From: Tetrahymena thermophila SB210
Taxonomy: Eukaryota > Ciliophora > Oligohymenophorea > Hymenostomatida > Tetrahymenidae
DNA length: 64,000 nt
Assembly (NCBI RefSeq): GCF_000189635.1
Contig: NW_002476075.1
Location: forward strand, 87,352-151,351
Direction of reading: 5' to 3'
Of the stretch, positions 52,551-64,000 are shown one piece after another. The position numbers and the translations under genes were made by a program. Position 1 is the stretch's first letter; every line of letters starts with the position of its first letter. The notes below the pieces were generated by a model. That model saw nothing but the letters and a program-made list of their open reading frames with translations. It was not told where the DNA came from and did not search any database.

Positions 52551-55500
52551 ATGACCTTTTCTCAAAGATTAAAGCAAAATAAAACCATAATTTTAGCCAT
52601 ATCAATTATTATTTACAGTCTCAATGAATTGCTCTTTATGATTTTATGGCTTTCTGAAAATAATCAATCTCATTCTTCATAGTAAAAAACAAATAAAATA
52701 GTCTGTCTCTTATTGTAAATAATAACAATTATTTTTACTATGGTGGCTTATTTTTTGGTTACTGTTAAGAAATAATAGAATACATATAATATTATAAAGT
52801 TAGTTATTTCTATTTTATTAAATGAATACTCGATGTTCACTGATTATTAACCCTAGACCTCTTGCTCTATATCAATAGCTCTTATTATTTTCTTCTATCC
52901 TAAGTTATTTAATTAAAGAAGATAGTTTTTTTTGAAGGTATTTATGCTCCACTTTTTATATCTAATACTGAGGTATCTTTTTTAAGGAAAGATATTTGAT
53001 GTGAGATCAGATATTGGAATAATTATTTCAACTTTCATTATCTTTGCAGTTATTTTATTTTAAGACTTTAATGAAGAAAGAGATAGAGAAGTTTAATATC
53101 AGCAGAATGGTATTAGTCCTCTATAGCAAAATAAATAAAAGCAAGAATTTGATATTTTAAGTAGGTAAAAAATACGTGATTAGTTTAATTACATAAAAAA
53201 AGAATCAAAAATTGATCAAGAGAGCAAATGTTTGAATTAACAATAATAACGCGAAAACAATTAATTTAATTACAAATAGATAGAAGATCAAAATAAAAAA
53301 TAAAATTCTAGCTCATTTGACTTCTAAGAACTGTAAAAGACTGGCATACTGATAATTAACGATAAAAAAGAAGTGGTAAAGATAAATAGCTAGTTTGTTT
53401 AATTTTTCGAAGAAAAAACAAATTAATAAATTAAACTAGAATCAACGCAAGTAGACAAAAGGTCTCTGAGAGAGGAATTGCTGCTTATAAATTTAAAATT
53501 TAATAACTCAAAATTATTTTAATCACATAATAATTAATATCATGAACAGCTCAATAGTTTACAAAACAATGCCATTTTCAGTGAAACAAACGTTGATAAA
53601 GATTTTTTTAGCTTAATACCTGATTAGAATAAGTAAAACTCAGCTGACTTAAAACAAAATCAAAATGCAAATGACTCGATTATTAAATTTAAAGAAGAAG
53701 AATGCTAATAATGCATAGACAAAAATGTTTTAATGCCCATTAATGTGTCTGCTCATGAGCTTGAAGATACTTTTATCAAGTAGAATGGAGCTCAAAACAT
53801 TTCTAACACTCTCTAATTTATACATTTAAACAACTCTTTAACTTCTAACTCACCTCTATATGATCTAGAAAATCAGTAAAACTTGAATGCAACACAAAGA
53901 ACTCCCATTAATTACCAAATAAATATAAACAATTATAGGATAAACAACTTTTAAAAGCAAAATAATTTTTAGCAGACAAGTGTAAGCAGCTAATAATTCA
54001 CTGAGGGATTAAGTAAATTAAAACAGTGTCATATCCCTGAAAATATAGATTAATTATTTGAAGATTATAAAGGTGATATTTGTTTGAGCTAAGTGATAGA
54101 TTTTTTGATTAAATAATAGCCTCAAGAAATCATTGACTCAAAAACTAACCAAACAAATACTTGCAAGCATTGCCAAAAATTAATTAACTAGCAGAATTCA
54201 TAAGCAAAAAATAAAAAGTATCCTTAATCACAATTTTATAAAATCCAAATTGATTCTAATTATTTAATCATATCGCAGATTTACAAAGATAAGTCAAATA
54301 AAAAGAAGATAATTGACTATAAGATAGGCTGCTTTTTAAATACCTAAGATGCTTCTTATGATCTTTGTTAAAAGTGCAAAACTTCTAATCCAGATTTTAG
54401 CACTTCAGTTCACATAGCCAACAGAAAAATGAGCTTAATTTACGGAGACAACAAGACTCTCAATTAAATAAAAGAAGAAAGTCAGACAAGCAGCAAAAGA
54501 ATTGAATCTTTGAAATAAATTGTAAATATAAGCAATAGTAAAATTGATAGCTCATAAAAGCATTATAATTACAAAACCAAACCTTATCATGTTGCTAAAA
54601 TATGTTCTTTAATGAGTGAATCTGATAATGATCATCTATAAAGAATAAATTTAAACTGCTAAACAAATGAAACTAGCTAAATCAAGTAGAAAGACTAATA
54701 TAATAGCAACGAAGAAGTGCAGACTAACATAGAACAAACTCAATATTTATTTTCTATAGAAGTAACCCAAACAGATTTTGAAATTGTTTCTGAAAACTTA
54801 AAGAACAAAATGGATAAATACAGACAAAAACTACTTTGTTCGATATCTCATGAACTCAGAACTCCTTTGAATTGTATTATTTCTATGTTGGACATGCTGA
54901 ACATGAAGAATGATATTTCAGATGCAAACAAAAACTACTTTGTGAATCCTGCTCTATTTTCAAGTTACATTCTGTTAAATACAATAAATGATATTTTAGA
55001 CATGGCAGAAGTAAATAGATCTGGAAAAATTAAAATGCTATTCTAAGAATTCTCTCCTATAAATCTATGTCATGAATGCTTAAATTTTATTAAGCTCTAA
55101 GCTTAGTAGAAAAATCTTTAACTTATTTTTGAATATGATGAGTTTGTCCCTAAATTAATTTACACAGATTTGAATAAAACAAGATAAGTTCTCTTAAATT
55201 TACTTAGTAATGCACTAAAATTTACTTAAAAAGGTAATATAACAATTAAACTTTCATACTCTTAAGAAAACATATTACAAATTGATGTCAGTGATACAGG
55301 ATGTGGAATAGCACCAGAAAAATTAAAAAAAATATTTTTTAATTTTACTCAACCTGAGTTTGACATTTACTCTAATCAATCTCATCATAATAGTAACCAA
55401 AAAGAATATCTAAACTCACAATTAAGCCTTCAGTTTAACAACAACAACAATAATAATAATTCCAAAAATGCGGGTCTAGGTTTGAATATCTCATACATTC

Positions 55501-57440
55501 TTGCCAAATGTTTGGGTGATAACAGAACTTTAAATGTGTAAAGTGAACTAGGTAAAGGAAGTACATTCACATTTTATATAGTTAGTCAATGTCAGAACAG
55601 AAAAGGGTGCACTTATTTGCCTGTTCCTTAATTAGAATGTTTCAATTCTCAAAGATCAAAGTATCAACAAGATAGTGAATATTCTGAAAACAACCAAATT
55701 TAAAAGTCTTTTTTTGCCAGAAATTAATATTAAATGAACCAAGATGAAATCGAAATCTAAAATAGCTAAGAACTCACAACAAAAAGCATTTCTTAAAACA
55801 ATATAAGGGGATTAGAAAATAATTTATACATTGAAACCTTTAAAAATTCAAACAGGTCTTAAGAAAGAAGTAAAAATCATCACCTGTAAAGTAAAAATGG
55901 ACTTTGTTTAAGTTTTAACAATTTGAGAGTGAGTCCAGATTAAGATAAAAATAATTTAGACAGTTTTCATAGCGATAGAAATTTTGATCATATGAAGGAA
56001 TTGTTTCCTGAAAGTGAGTCTGATAATTTAAATTCAAAGTCTAAAACTAAAAGCTTGCAAACTTCTTTAGTCTAGATAAATTTCAATAAGACTGCTTTCT
56101 AAATTATTTAACATGCTTCTAATATTTGCAATTAAATTTATTCTTATAGAGATATTTAGGAGGACTAGCATAATTTAAATTTGCAAGTAAGAGGATCTTA
56201 AGGTAATATTCACTCTCCTTAGACAACTAGCAAAGAATTTTTCTAGGCTTCGAAGTAACAATCTAATTCAAAAAGAAATAGTATCTGTGAAGATGAATTC
56301 CATATCAAAATCCTATCTTCAAATAATAATTTACTAAAAAATAAATGTAGCGAAATAAATATTGCATCATAAAAAGACATGAAAGACTCTGACCGTTCTA
56401 TCAACAAAAAACTTAACCTGAGTAATCAACACTGCAGTATTTCTCTCAGTAGCTTAACGTAAAATAAGAACTGTTAGCTTTCAAATAAGCTACCCTTAAA
56501 TTAAATTCATTAAGAAAAACATAATTTAGAAAATTTTGAAGAAACTTAATATTCAAATAAAAAAGTAAATTCAGAACTGTGCAATTAAGTTTTAAAAAAT
56601 AATTATTTGAATTATTTTAACTCTCCTAAACAAGAAGAATCATGTGATGTTATGAGTGAATGCACAGAAAAAAAATTCCCAAATCAATCTGAAAAACTTA
56701 AAGTTTGTGAAAAGCCATAAAAATTATAAAGAAAAAAAATGATCTTAAAGATAGATTAAAATCACTAAACCTCAAAATCAAGTGATAATTTATGCAATAT
56801 TTAAGTTAATAAAAACTATTAATTTTAAGGAGGATGTTTAAAAAAAGATTAACATGTAAATTAGAATTCTAATTAACCATAAAATAGTTCTAGTTCTCTA
56901 AATAGTTTCATCATGGTTGAAAGTCGTCAAAATATATAAGAAAATTCTCATGAAGGTATAAAGCATGTTCACATAAATAACTAAATAAATAACTTTTAGT
57001 TACTAATAGCCAGTTAGAATAAATAAAGAAAATGTTAATGTCCATAGATATTGATAGTTGATGATAATGAATTCAATATTTATGCATTATAAATTAGACT
57101 AAAAATGTACTCTTTTATTATAGATGCAGCCACTAGTGGATTCGAAGCACTTGATCTTATTAAAAAAAAGAAAGAGCACTCTTGCTGTAATAAGTATTCC
57201 CTTGTTTTCATGGACATAGATATGCCAGTAATGAATGGCTATCAAACTACAGAAAAGATTTTATAATTTTATAAAAAGCTTAAAGCAGAGCCACCTGTGA
57301 TATCAGCATGTAGTGCATATATTTAGGAAAGTGATAAGCAAAAGGCTTATCAAGTTGGAATGAAATACTACATCACCAAACCCATCAATACTTAATCATT
57401 TGAAAACGTTTTAGCTTAAGTATTTTAATTAGAATCTTGA
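52551..57440 (+). CDS. Membrane hybrid histidine kinase HK5, with CxxC pairs
   Basis: Single-exon frame of 1,629 aa starting MTFSQRLKQNK. About six membrane helices (IIYSLNELLFMIL; FLYLILRYLFQG) with conserved E92 and R141. PAS-like segment at G265 (KTGILIINDKKEVVKIN). The IP motif KQCHIPENIDQLF is followed by two CxxC pairs, C538/C541 (TCKHCQK) and C606/C609 (LCQKCKT), absent from HK1-HK4. HisKA: SHELRTPLNCIISMLDM with H767. G1 D915 (DTGCGIA); G2 at G975 (NAGLGLNIS), after a longer Asn-rich lid than in HK1-HK4. A ~470-residue linker. Receiver: D1504/D1505, phospho-acceptor D1555 (MDIDMP), K1610. Cys signature KCQC before and SCCNKY inside the receiver. With HK6 it forms a subgroup marked by NCIISMLD and CLGDNR in place of NCSIQ and GLGGNR. 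Confidence 0.95.
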
Positions 57441-58562
57441 ATTAAATAATTTCATACAAAATTCAATTTATTTTAAGATTAAATTAAAAATCAATATTAA
57501 TTGAAATAAGTAAAAGATAAAACAAACCAATTTAATTCTATCTAGTAAATAAAATTAATAAATATATGATTAAAATATATATAAATAAATCAATTTTTCA
57601 ATAATTTACCAATACTAGTTACATTTAAATTAATTTATAAAATTTTTAAAATTGGCAGTGAAATAAAGATAAATATTTATTTCTTCTTAAAATAATTAAT
57701 GTGATTTCTTTCTTTTTTTAATATTTATAAGGAAAATTAAAAGAAAAACTTTTAAAAAGTTTAATTTTTTATTTCAAAATTTGAATATTTTTTATTTTTT
57801 TTGTTTAGTTAATTTTTAAGGTACTTAAATAATCTATTTTAAATTATTAAATTATTGGTTGATGATATAAATTATTTAAATTTTAACAAAATAAAATTAA
57901 TTGGATTAATTTTTACTTTTTGTAGTTAGCTTTAATAAGTAAGTTTATTTTTAAAAAAACAAATAAATATTGTTTTTATTAAAAGTTCTAAATATAACTT
58001 TGGTTAGAAATTTAAAGATGTTTTTTTTTTTAAATGAACATTTTTTCAATCAAATAAATATCTCAAATCAAAGAATAAACTATTTATAATTTAAGTATTA
58101 TTGTACTATTAAAAGAAATAAAAAATATCAATATTTTTAAGTAAATTTATTTATTTTAACTTGATATATTTATCATAATTGATATTTATTGTTGATTAAT
58201 TTGTTAGTTAGTTAGTTAGATAAAAATAAAAAGTTAGCGTTTTTTCAGTAATAATATTTTTAATTTGATTAAAATATCTTAAATTCAATGAGATGTTTTT
58301 TATTATTTTTGATTGTTGTTAAAAATAATTAAATATATATAATCTAATTATTTAAGAACCCCCTAACCTGTAGAATCAATTAAAGATATCAAAGCAAATT
58401 AATTAGGTAATAAGTAAGTAAAGCAATTTATTTTTCTTATTCATTTATAGATTGTTAAAAAAATTAGAAAAGACTTATATATATTTATATTAATATATTA
58501 GCTACTTGCTTGCTTGTTTAATAAAATAGATAGATAGATATATACATAGAGAATTACTTTAA
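57441..58562. other. Intergenic region HK5-HK6
   Basis: About 1.1 kb, AT-rich, with short tandem tracts (gttagttagtta near 58202-58215; gatagata near 58528-58541). No copy of the conserved block found upstream of HK2 and HK4 was seen. No gene. Confidence 0.6.
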
Positions 58563-61500
58563 ATGAAGAATTAAGAAAGTAGACTGAAGTCTTTTATAAA
58601 TAAGAATAGCTTGATGATATTTACATTAATAATAAGTGTTTATTCTTTAAATGAAATCATTTTTATATAAATTTTAGATAAAAACTATTGCTTAAATTAA
58701 GATTTTTCATAAAATAGCAAGGTGATAAGTCTATCTTTATTAGTGGCATTATTATTAGTTAGTACTGTGTAAATAGGAATAATTTTATTAAAGAAACACT
58801 ATTAGTGGAGAGATTACATATATTTAGCATAATCTGTTTTACTAAACGAATACTCTTAATAATTCCCTCAAATATAGGTTTATGCCTTTGGTTTGTCTTT
58901 TGCACTTCTACTTCTCTTTTATGAAGTGCACATAGCAGCTTTGAATTGCAAAAAATACTGCAAAATTTTAATTATGCATTTAATTTATTTATTAGTTCGG
59001 TTTTTTTTATATGCGTAGAGCATTAATGTGTCTAATTCTCTTCAAATAATATTTCTAGTAGCTACTATTTACATAAAAATAATACTTTGTTTTAAAGCAA
59101 CTTCAAGTTATGATAACTTAAATGATAATTAGAAACTAATTTTTAGATATATGGATAAGAGCATTTAAGAACCCTTTTCAGCTGAATTCCAAAGAAACAA
59201 TGATCAAGATAGAGAAAATAAAAGTAATAACAACGATAAGTAAATTTAGAATGAGAAGAATTCATTTTCACCAATAAAAGTGAATAAAAACAAGATAGAA
59301 AAAGAACAAATTAAAGGTGTTGATTTCAATTCTTCTATTTTATTTGATTACACAAATATTTAAAGTACAGGTCTGCTTGTATTAAATGATTAATAAGAAA
59401 TATTAAAATATAATAATCAATTTGCATCACTAATTTAATAATTATAATCTTTCACCCAAGAATCTGGAGATTCTACCAATCTAAATTCTAGTGATTAAAT
59501 AAATTAAATTATCAAAACATTTTTTGTTCTTAGCTTAAATTACAACTAAATTACAACTCAAAAATTAGAAACAAAAAAGCATTTAGAGTCTAAGTATAAA
59601 GAAAACCAAAGACTTTCTCACACTTAAAATTATAAGAAAGATCATGCAAATAACTAAAGCCAAAGCTCAGCATTTGTTCAATAAGAACCAGGATAATCAG
59701 TGTAAAATGAATATAAAGGTAAAAGTTAGTAACACTTTTCTAAATTGAACTTAATGCATACCTCTTTAGATGATGATCTTTTAAACATTCACAACAAACT
59801 CAATCAGGTTTAAGAAAAATAGAAAGAATAAAATCATTGCAAAGAGTAGATAAATTTTAATAAGAAAGATAGCAGTATAAAAGAAGAAAACGTTGATTTT
59901 CTTTTAGAAAATTCAAACACATAAAATAAAAAACCTCATTTACAACAACCATAAATTATTAACAATAAATCAAATTTTTTTAGTAAACCTTCTCCTGTTT
60001 GTAGTTAAGCAGATTCTACTTTTAATAAAGAACTAATTTAATGCTAAATTCCAAATGATATCAATAAGTTTTTTGAATAAAAATAAGCAGCAATTAATGT
60101 ATCAAATCTTTTAAATTTTTTAATACAATCAAAACCTAAAGAAAAAAGTGAAATAAACAATCAAAAAATCTAAAAATGCAAAATATGTCATAAAATTGTT
60201 GATAAATTTTAAGAAATTAATATAAATTAAAACAAGCAGTCTATGAATTTCTAAACTTAAACATACAAATACTCGATTCAGCAAGATTTTTTGACAATAT
60301 CCTTAAAATTTTTTGATAATAAAAATAAAAAAAGAAATTTTGATATAAAAATAGGCTGCTTTAAATCTCAAGAAAATGAAATCAACTAAAAAAATATAGA
60401 TTTTATATGTGAAACATGTGATAAAAAATCAATGAATGAGCTTTAAGAGGTAGAAGAATAGTCTGAGAATTAAAAAGAATCTACTTACTGCAATATTTTA
60501 TAAAGTAGGAGTTTCATTGAGTAAAAATTAGAGAAATCTCTCAAGAACCCAAATAAATAAGCATTTATAAACTTAGACTCTATTGAAACTAATTCAAATA
60601 ATAACAACAATAATAATTACGTGAAGTAAATTAAGCTAATTGGATTAAATTTTTCTTCTAAGGGAAATGAAGCTTTAATGTAGGAATCTAACACAAAATA
60701 AAATATTTAAAACGCTTCAAACTGCGATTCAAGTATTAATGATTTATCTTATTAGCATTTTGTTAAAAAAAGTATTTAATTTCTATAAAACAGCGAAATT
60801 CTACTAAAATTAGATAATAACAACAACAATATTAGCAATCAAATTTTAAAATTTTAGAATCAAGAATGTGCTTACATATTTACTATAGAGATATTAGAAA
60901 CAAACTTTGAAGTTACAACTCGAAGCCTGAAATAAAGGATGGATAAATTCAAAAGAAAAATGCTTTGTTCCATTTCACATGAGCTTCGTACTCCTTTGAA
61001 TTGCATAATTTCTATGCTTGATATAATGAATATGAACAATGATATTTCTGATTTGGCGAGAACGCTTTATGTTAATCCTGCATTATTTTCTAGTTACATT
61101 TTATTGAACATAATAAATGATATTCTAGATTTAGCAGAAATCAATAGGTCGGGATAGATTAAAATGATGTTTTAAGAATTTTCTCCATTAAATCTTTGTA
61201 TTGAATGCATGAATTTTATAAAGCTACAAGCTTCATAAAAGAATCTTCAATTAGAACTAATTTGTGAAGAAAGTGTACCAAATATAGTTTACACAGATTT
61301 AGATAAAACTAGATAGGTCCTTCTTAATCTCTTAAGCAATGCTTTGAAATTTACATAGAAAGGAAGCGTAGTTATAAAGTTATCTTATCCTCAAGATTAA
61401 ATAATTTAAATCGACGTAAAAGATACAGGTTGTGGTATACATGCATCTAAATTAAGGTAAATATTTAATAATTTTACTCACCCTGATTTGGAGTCTATAA

Positions 61501-63425
61501 ATTCTGCCTAAAAATAAAATTCACCCACTCTGAAAAAATAACAATCTTCATAGTTCCAAAAGAATGCAGGACTAGGTCTAAGTATATCATTTATGCTCGC
61601 ATCGTGCTTGGGAGATAATAGATAGCTTACAGTGAAGAGCGAAGTAGGAAAAGGTAGTACGTTCACATTCTTTGTAGTGAATAAATCTAATCAAAAAAAG
61701 GGGTGCATTTTATATCATCCATAAAATAAATTTGAAAGCCAAGCTTCTTTGAAAACAAAGCTTTGGATAGAAAAAGGTGAATTAACAGAATATCCAAACT
61801 TATCTGCTCTGAATCAAAAAAAAATTAGTGATAAATAATATACGGAAAGCTAAAAGCAAAATATTGATGAAGACCAAGCTGCAGCTGTTAACAAGGATTA
61901 TACCAATATCCAAAATTTGAATTCGGAAAATTAAATTTAGAGCCAAGGCACTTTAAAACGAAATAAAAAGAGATTATCCAATGCGAATTAAGGAAGTCTT
62001 TAGAATATAGTGAGATAATAATTTAAAAAGCCTACTATTGAAACCTAAGAGTATAACGATTCCAATACTATTTAAGAGCTATTTCCTATTGATAATATAC
62101 AGCGTTAAGACTCTCTCAGTATAAGAAAATAGGCTTCAATTTTGTACAATAATCTTAGTAAAACAACATTATAAATAATATAGTAGGCTTCGTCATTGTA
62201 AAGCTACATATTTTCAGCCAAAGAGATCAATGATGAACAATCATAATAAATAACTTCAAAAGGTATTTATTTAAATACGAACAATACAATAGTTTCAAGT
62301 GATCAAACCCCTTAAGTAAAATATATCATATAAAATAATACTAATATTTCAGAATAAGCTACAAATTCTAATTAAAATAATGAAATCAAGCCTATCAGAT
62401 TTAAAGAATCTGAAATATTTTCAAAGTAAAATTAACTAAACATTTTTAGCCCTTTACTCAAAGTTAGATAAAGTAAAAAGCAGTCAAATTTAAGTATTTA
62501 ATTTAACTTTGATTTTAACGAAGAATCTCCTCATATGCAATCTACAAAAACTTTAAACATTACTGGCTATGATGAAAATTTAAATGCTTTTATTAAAAAC
62601 ACTCAAAAAAAAATATTAATCCAATAGCTTGAGTCATGCAACGTCCTCAACGATAGCTTTGACATTAAATCTCCATAACAATTTACTCCACATGTAGAGA
62701 GATTTAGATAAAGATAGTCAAGTTAATAATCTTACAATAAAAGCACTTCAAACAACTTACATGTCACCAGTATTAACTCAAAATTAAATGAAGAACCGTA
62801 GCATTTAGCTAACCCTAATTAAAATCAATAAAATTTGGTAACTTCTTTAGAAAAAAATAGCAACTAAAATCTGGTTAAAGTACCACAGGAAAATTTTTTT
62901 GATTAGTAAAATCAAGTCGATTTCTCCAACTATTGCTGCTCGATTACAAACAGATCTAAGCAATCTACTTTTCAATTAGAAAAAATAGAAGAAATCATTT
63001 AAAATCAGTAAAAACAGTGCTAGTGTACTTAAATTCTCTTGGTTGATGATAATGAATTTAATTTATACGCGCTTGAAGCCAGATTAAGAATGTATTAATT
63101 TTCAACTGATAAAACAACAAGTGGCTTTCAAGCACTAGAATTAATTAAAAAAAAGTATGAAAATTCCTGTTGTAAGAGATATCACTTAATCTTTATGGAT
63201 ATAGATATGCCAGAAATGAATGGCTATCAAGCAACCTAAGAAATCATCAAGCTTAGCTAAAAATTAAAAATAAGCCGTCCTATAATATCTGCTTGTAGTG
63301 CTTACGTTTAAGAAGATGATAAGATTAAAGCTTTTAATTCAGGAATGGATTTCTACATAACTAAGCCAATTAACATATCTGCTTTTGAAAATGTTCTAAA
63401 TTAAGTTTTTTGTAATATTAAATGA
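58563..63425 (+). CDS. Membrane hybrid histidine kinase HK6, telomere-proximal
   Basis: The last gene before the telomere, stop only ~405 bp from the first repeat. Single-exon frame of 1,620 aa starting MKNQESRLKSF. About six membrane helices (LMIFTLIISVYSLNEIIF; ILIMHLIYLLVRFFLYA) with conserved E96 and R146. PAS-like segment at G270 (STGLLVLNDQQEILKYNN). IP motif IQCQIPNDINKFF, then CxxC pairs C539/C542 (KCKICHK) and C616/C619 (ICETCDK), as in HK5. HisKA: SHELRTPLNCIISMLDI with H806. G1 D954 (DTGCGIH), G2 G1003 (NAGLGLSIS). Receiver: D1495/D1496, phospho-acceptor D1546 (MDIDMP), K1601. Cys signature QCQC and SCCKRY. HisKA, ATPase and receiver match HK5 closely, while the linkers diverge. 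It is complete and intact despite the terminal position. Confidence 0.95.
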
Positions 63426-63830
63426 ATAAAAAACCAAATAATTAGTAAATTCTTTAAACATAAAACAATACTATTAAGCTAAACTAAAAATGCTTAGGAG
63501 CTAAATTGGATAAATTTTAAATCTAAAATAAAATATTATTATATAAAAAAAGAAATATTTTATAATCAACATTTTTTGAAACAAGAATGATAAATCTTTG
63601 AAAAAATTACTTTGAAGTATGCGCATATTGTAAATATAAATAAAATTGCTTGATGCCATAAATAAAAGATAATAATTTATTATAAAATAATGTAAATATT
63701 ATTTAAAAGTATTTATTTTAACATATAAAATTGTAATTAATTTATAATTTTAATTAAAGCCAATTTATTAAGAATATCAATTAAATGAAAATTTTTAATA
63801 TTTTTATTTAATTAAATCTAATGATACTTT
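63426..63830. other. Subtelomeric AT-rich spacer
   Basis: About 405 bp of plain AT-rich sequence between the HK6 stop and the telomere. No subtelomeric repeat family is visible. It should contain the HK6 3' UTR and, near its end, the former breakage and telomere-addition point. Confidence 0.7.
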
Positions 63831-64000
63831 TTGGGGTTGGGGTTGGGGTTGGGGTTGGGGTTGGGGTTGGGGTTGGGGTTGGGGTTGGGGTTGGGGTTGG
63901 GGTTGGGGTTGGGGTTGGGGTTGGGGTTGGGGTTGGGGTTGGGGTTGGGGTTGGGGTTGGGGGTGGGGTTTGGGTTGGGGTTGGGGTTGGGGTTTGGGGT
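63831..64000 (+). repeat. Macronuclear telomere, (TTGGGG)n
   Basis: About 28 tandem TTGGGG units running to the window end, G-rich strand 5'->3' outward, as expected of the right end of a linear ciliate chromosome. The array is regular from 63831 to about 63958; the last ~40 bases contain irregular units (gggggt, ggggttt, gggtt). TTGGGG is the Tetrahymena repeat; Paramecium mixes TTGGGG and TTTGGG throughout, which is not seen in the body of this array. Confidence 0.98.

Noticed and set aside
1-64000. tRNA, rRNA, CRISPR arrays, insertion sequences, bacterial-type operons or riboswitches
   Set aside because: None was seen by eye. The bacterial-looking two-component domains have table-6 codon use and flanking ciliate genes, so there is no sign of bacterial contamination or recent transfer.

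Overview
This window is the right-hand end of a ciliate macronuclear chromosome, most likely Tetrahymena thermophila or a close relative. It ends in a block of (TTGGGG)n telomere at 63831-64000. The DNA is very AT-rich. Every long gene reads through only if TAA and TAG encode Gln and TGA is the sole stop (translation table 6). Several genes have short AT-rich GT..AG introns. A standard-code ORF search therefore returns only fragments and shadows; all genes here were read with table 6.

Layout, left to right: a multi-exon Gln/Asn-rich gene of unknown function (about 180-3768, +); a CHIP/STUB1-like TPR + U-box ubiquitin ligase (4439-5917, -); four tandem, intronless, membrane-bound hybrid histidine kinases HK1-HK4 (7033-29778, all +); a tandem pair of four-exon transmembrane proteins (30401-36913, +); a tandem pair of secreted 437-aa proteins with a beta/gamma-crystallin-like C-terminus (37745-41817, -); CSN5, the JAMM deneddylase of the COP9 signalosome (44306-45357, +); an eight-exon CNG/EAG-type K+ channel (46033-50646, -); two more hybrid kinases HK5-HK6 (52551-63425, +); then about 400 bp of AT-rich DNA and the telomere.

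The main theme is paired tandem duplication. Ten of fourteen protein genes sit next to their closest paralogue in the window (HK1/2, HK3/4, HK5/6, TMP1/2, SEC1/2). The six kinases share one plan: about six N-terminal membrane helices with an invariant Glu and Arg, a PAS-like domain, an IP..I..lF motif, a degenerate second PAS-like segment, HisKA with an intact His, HATPase_c, a long Gln/Asn-rich linker and a C-terminal receiver with the phospho-acceptor Asp. All six carry a C-x-C pair just before the receiver and a CC (CH in HK3) pair inside it. HK5/HK6 add two further CxxC pairs. This looks like a lineage-specific family of membrane two-component receptors with a conserved Cys signature, and it is the strongest candidate for an undescribed system here. 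No histidine phosphotransfer protein or stand-alone response regulator was seen in the window.
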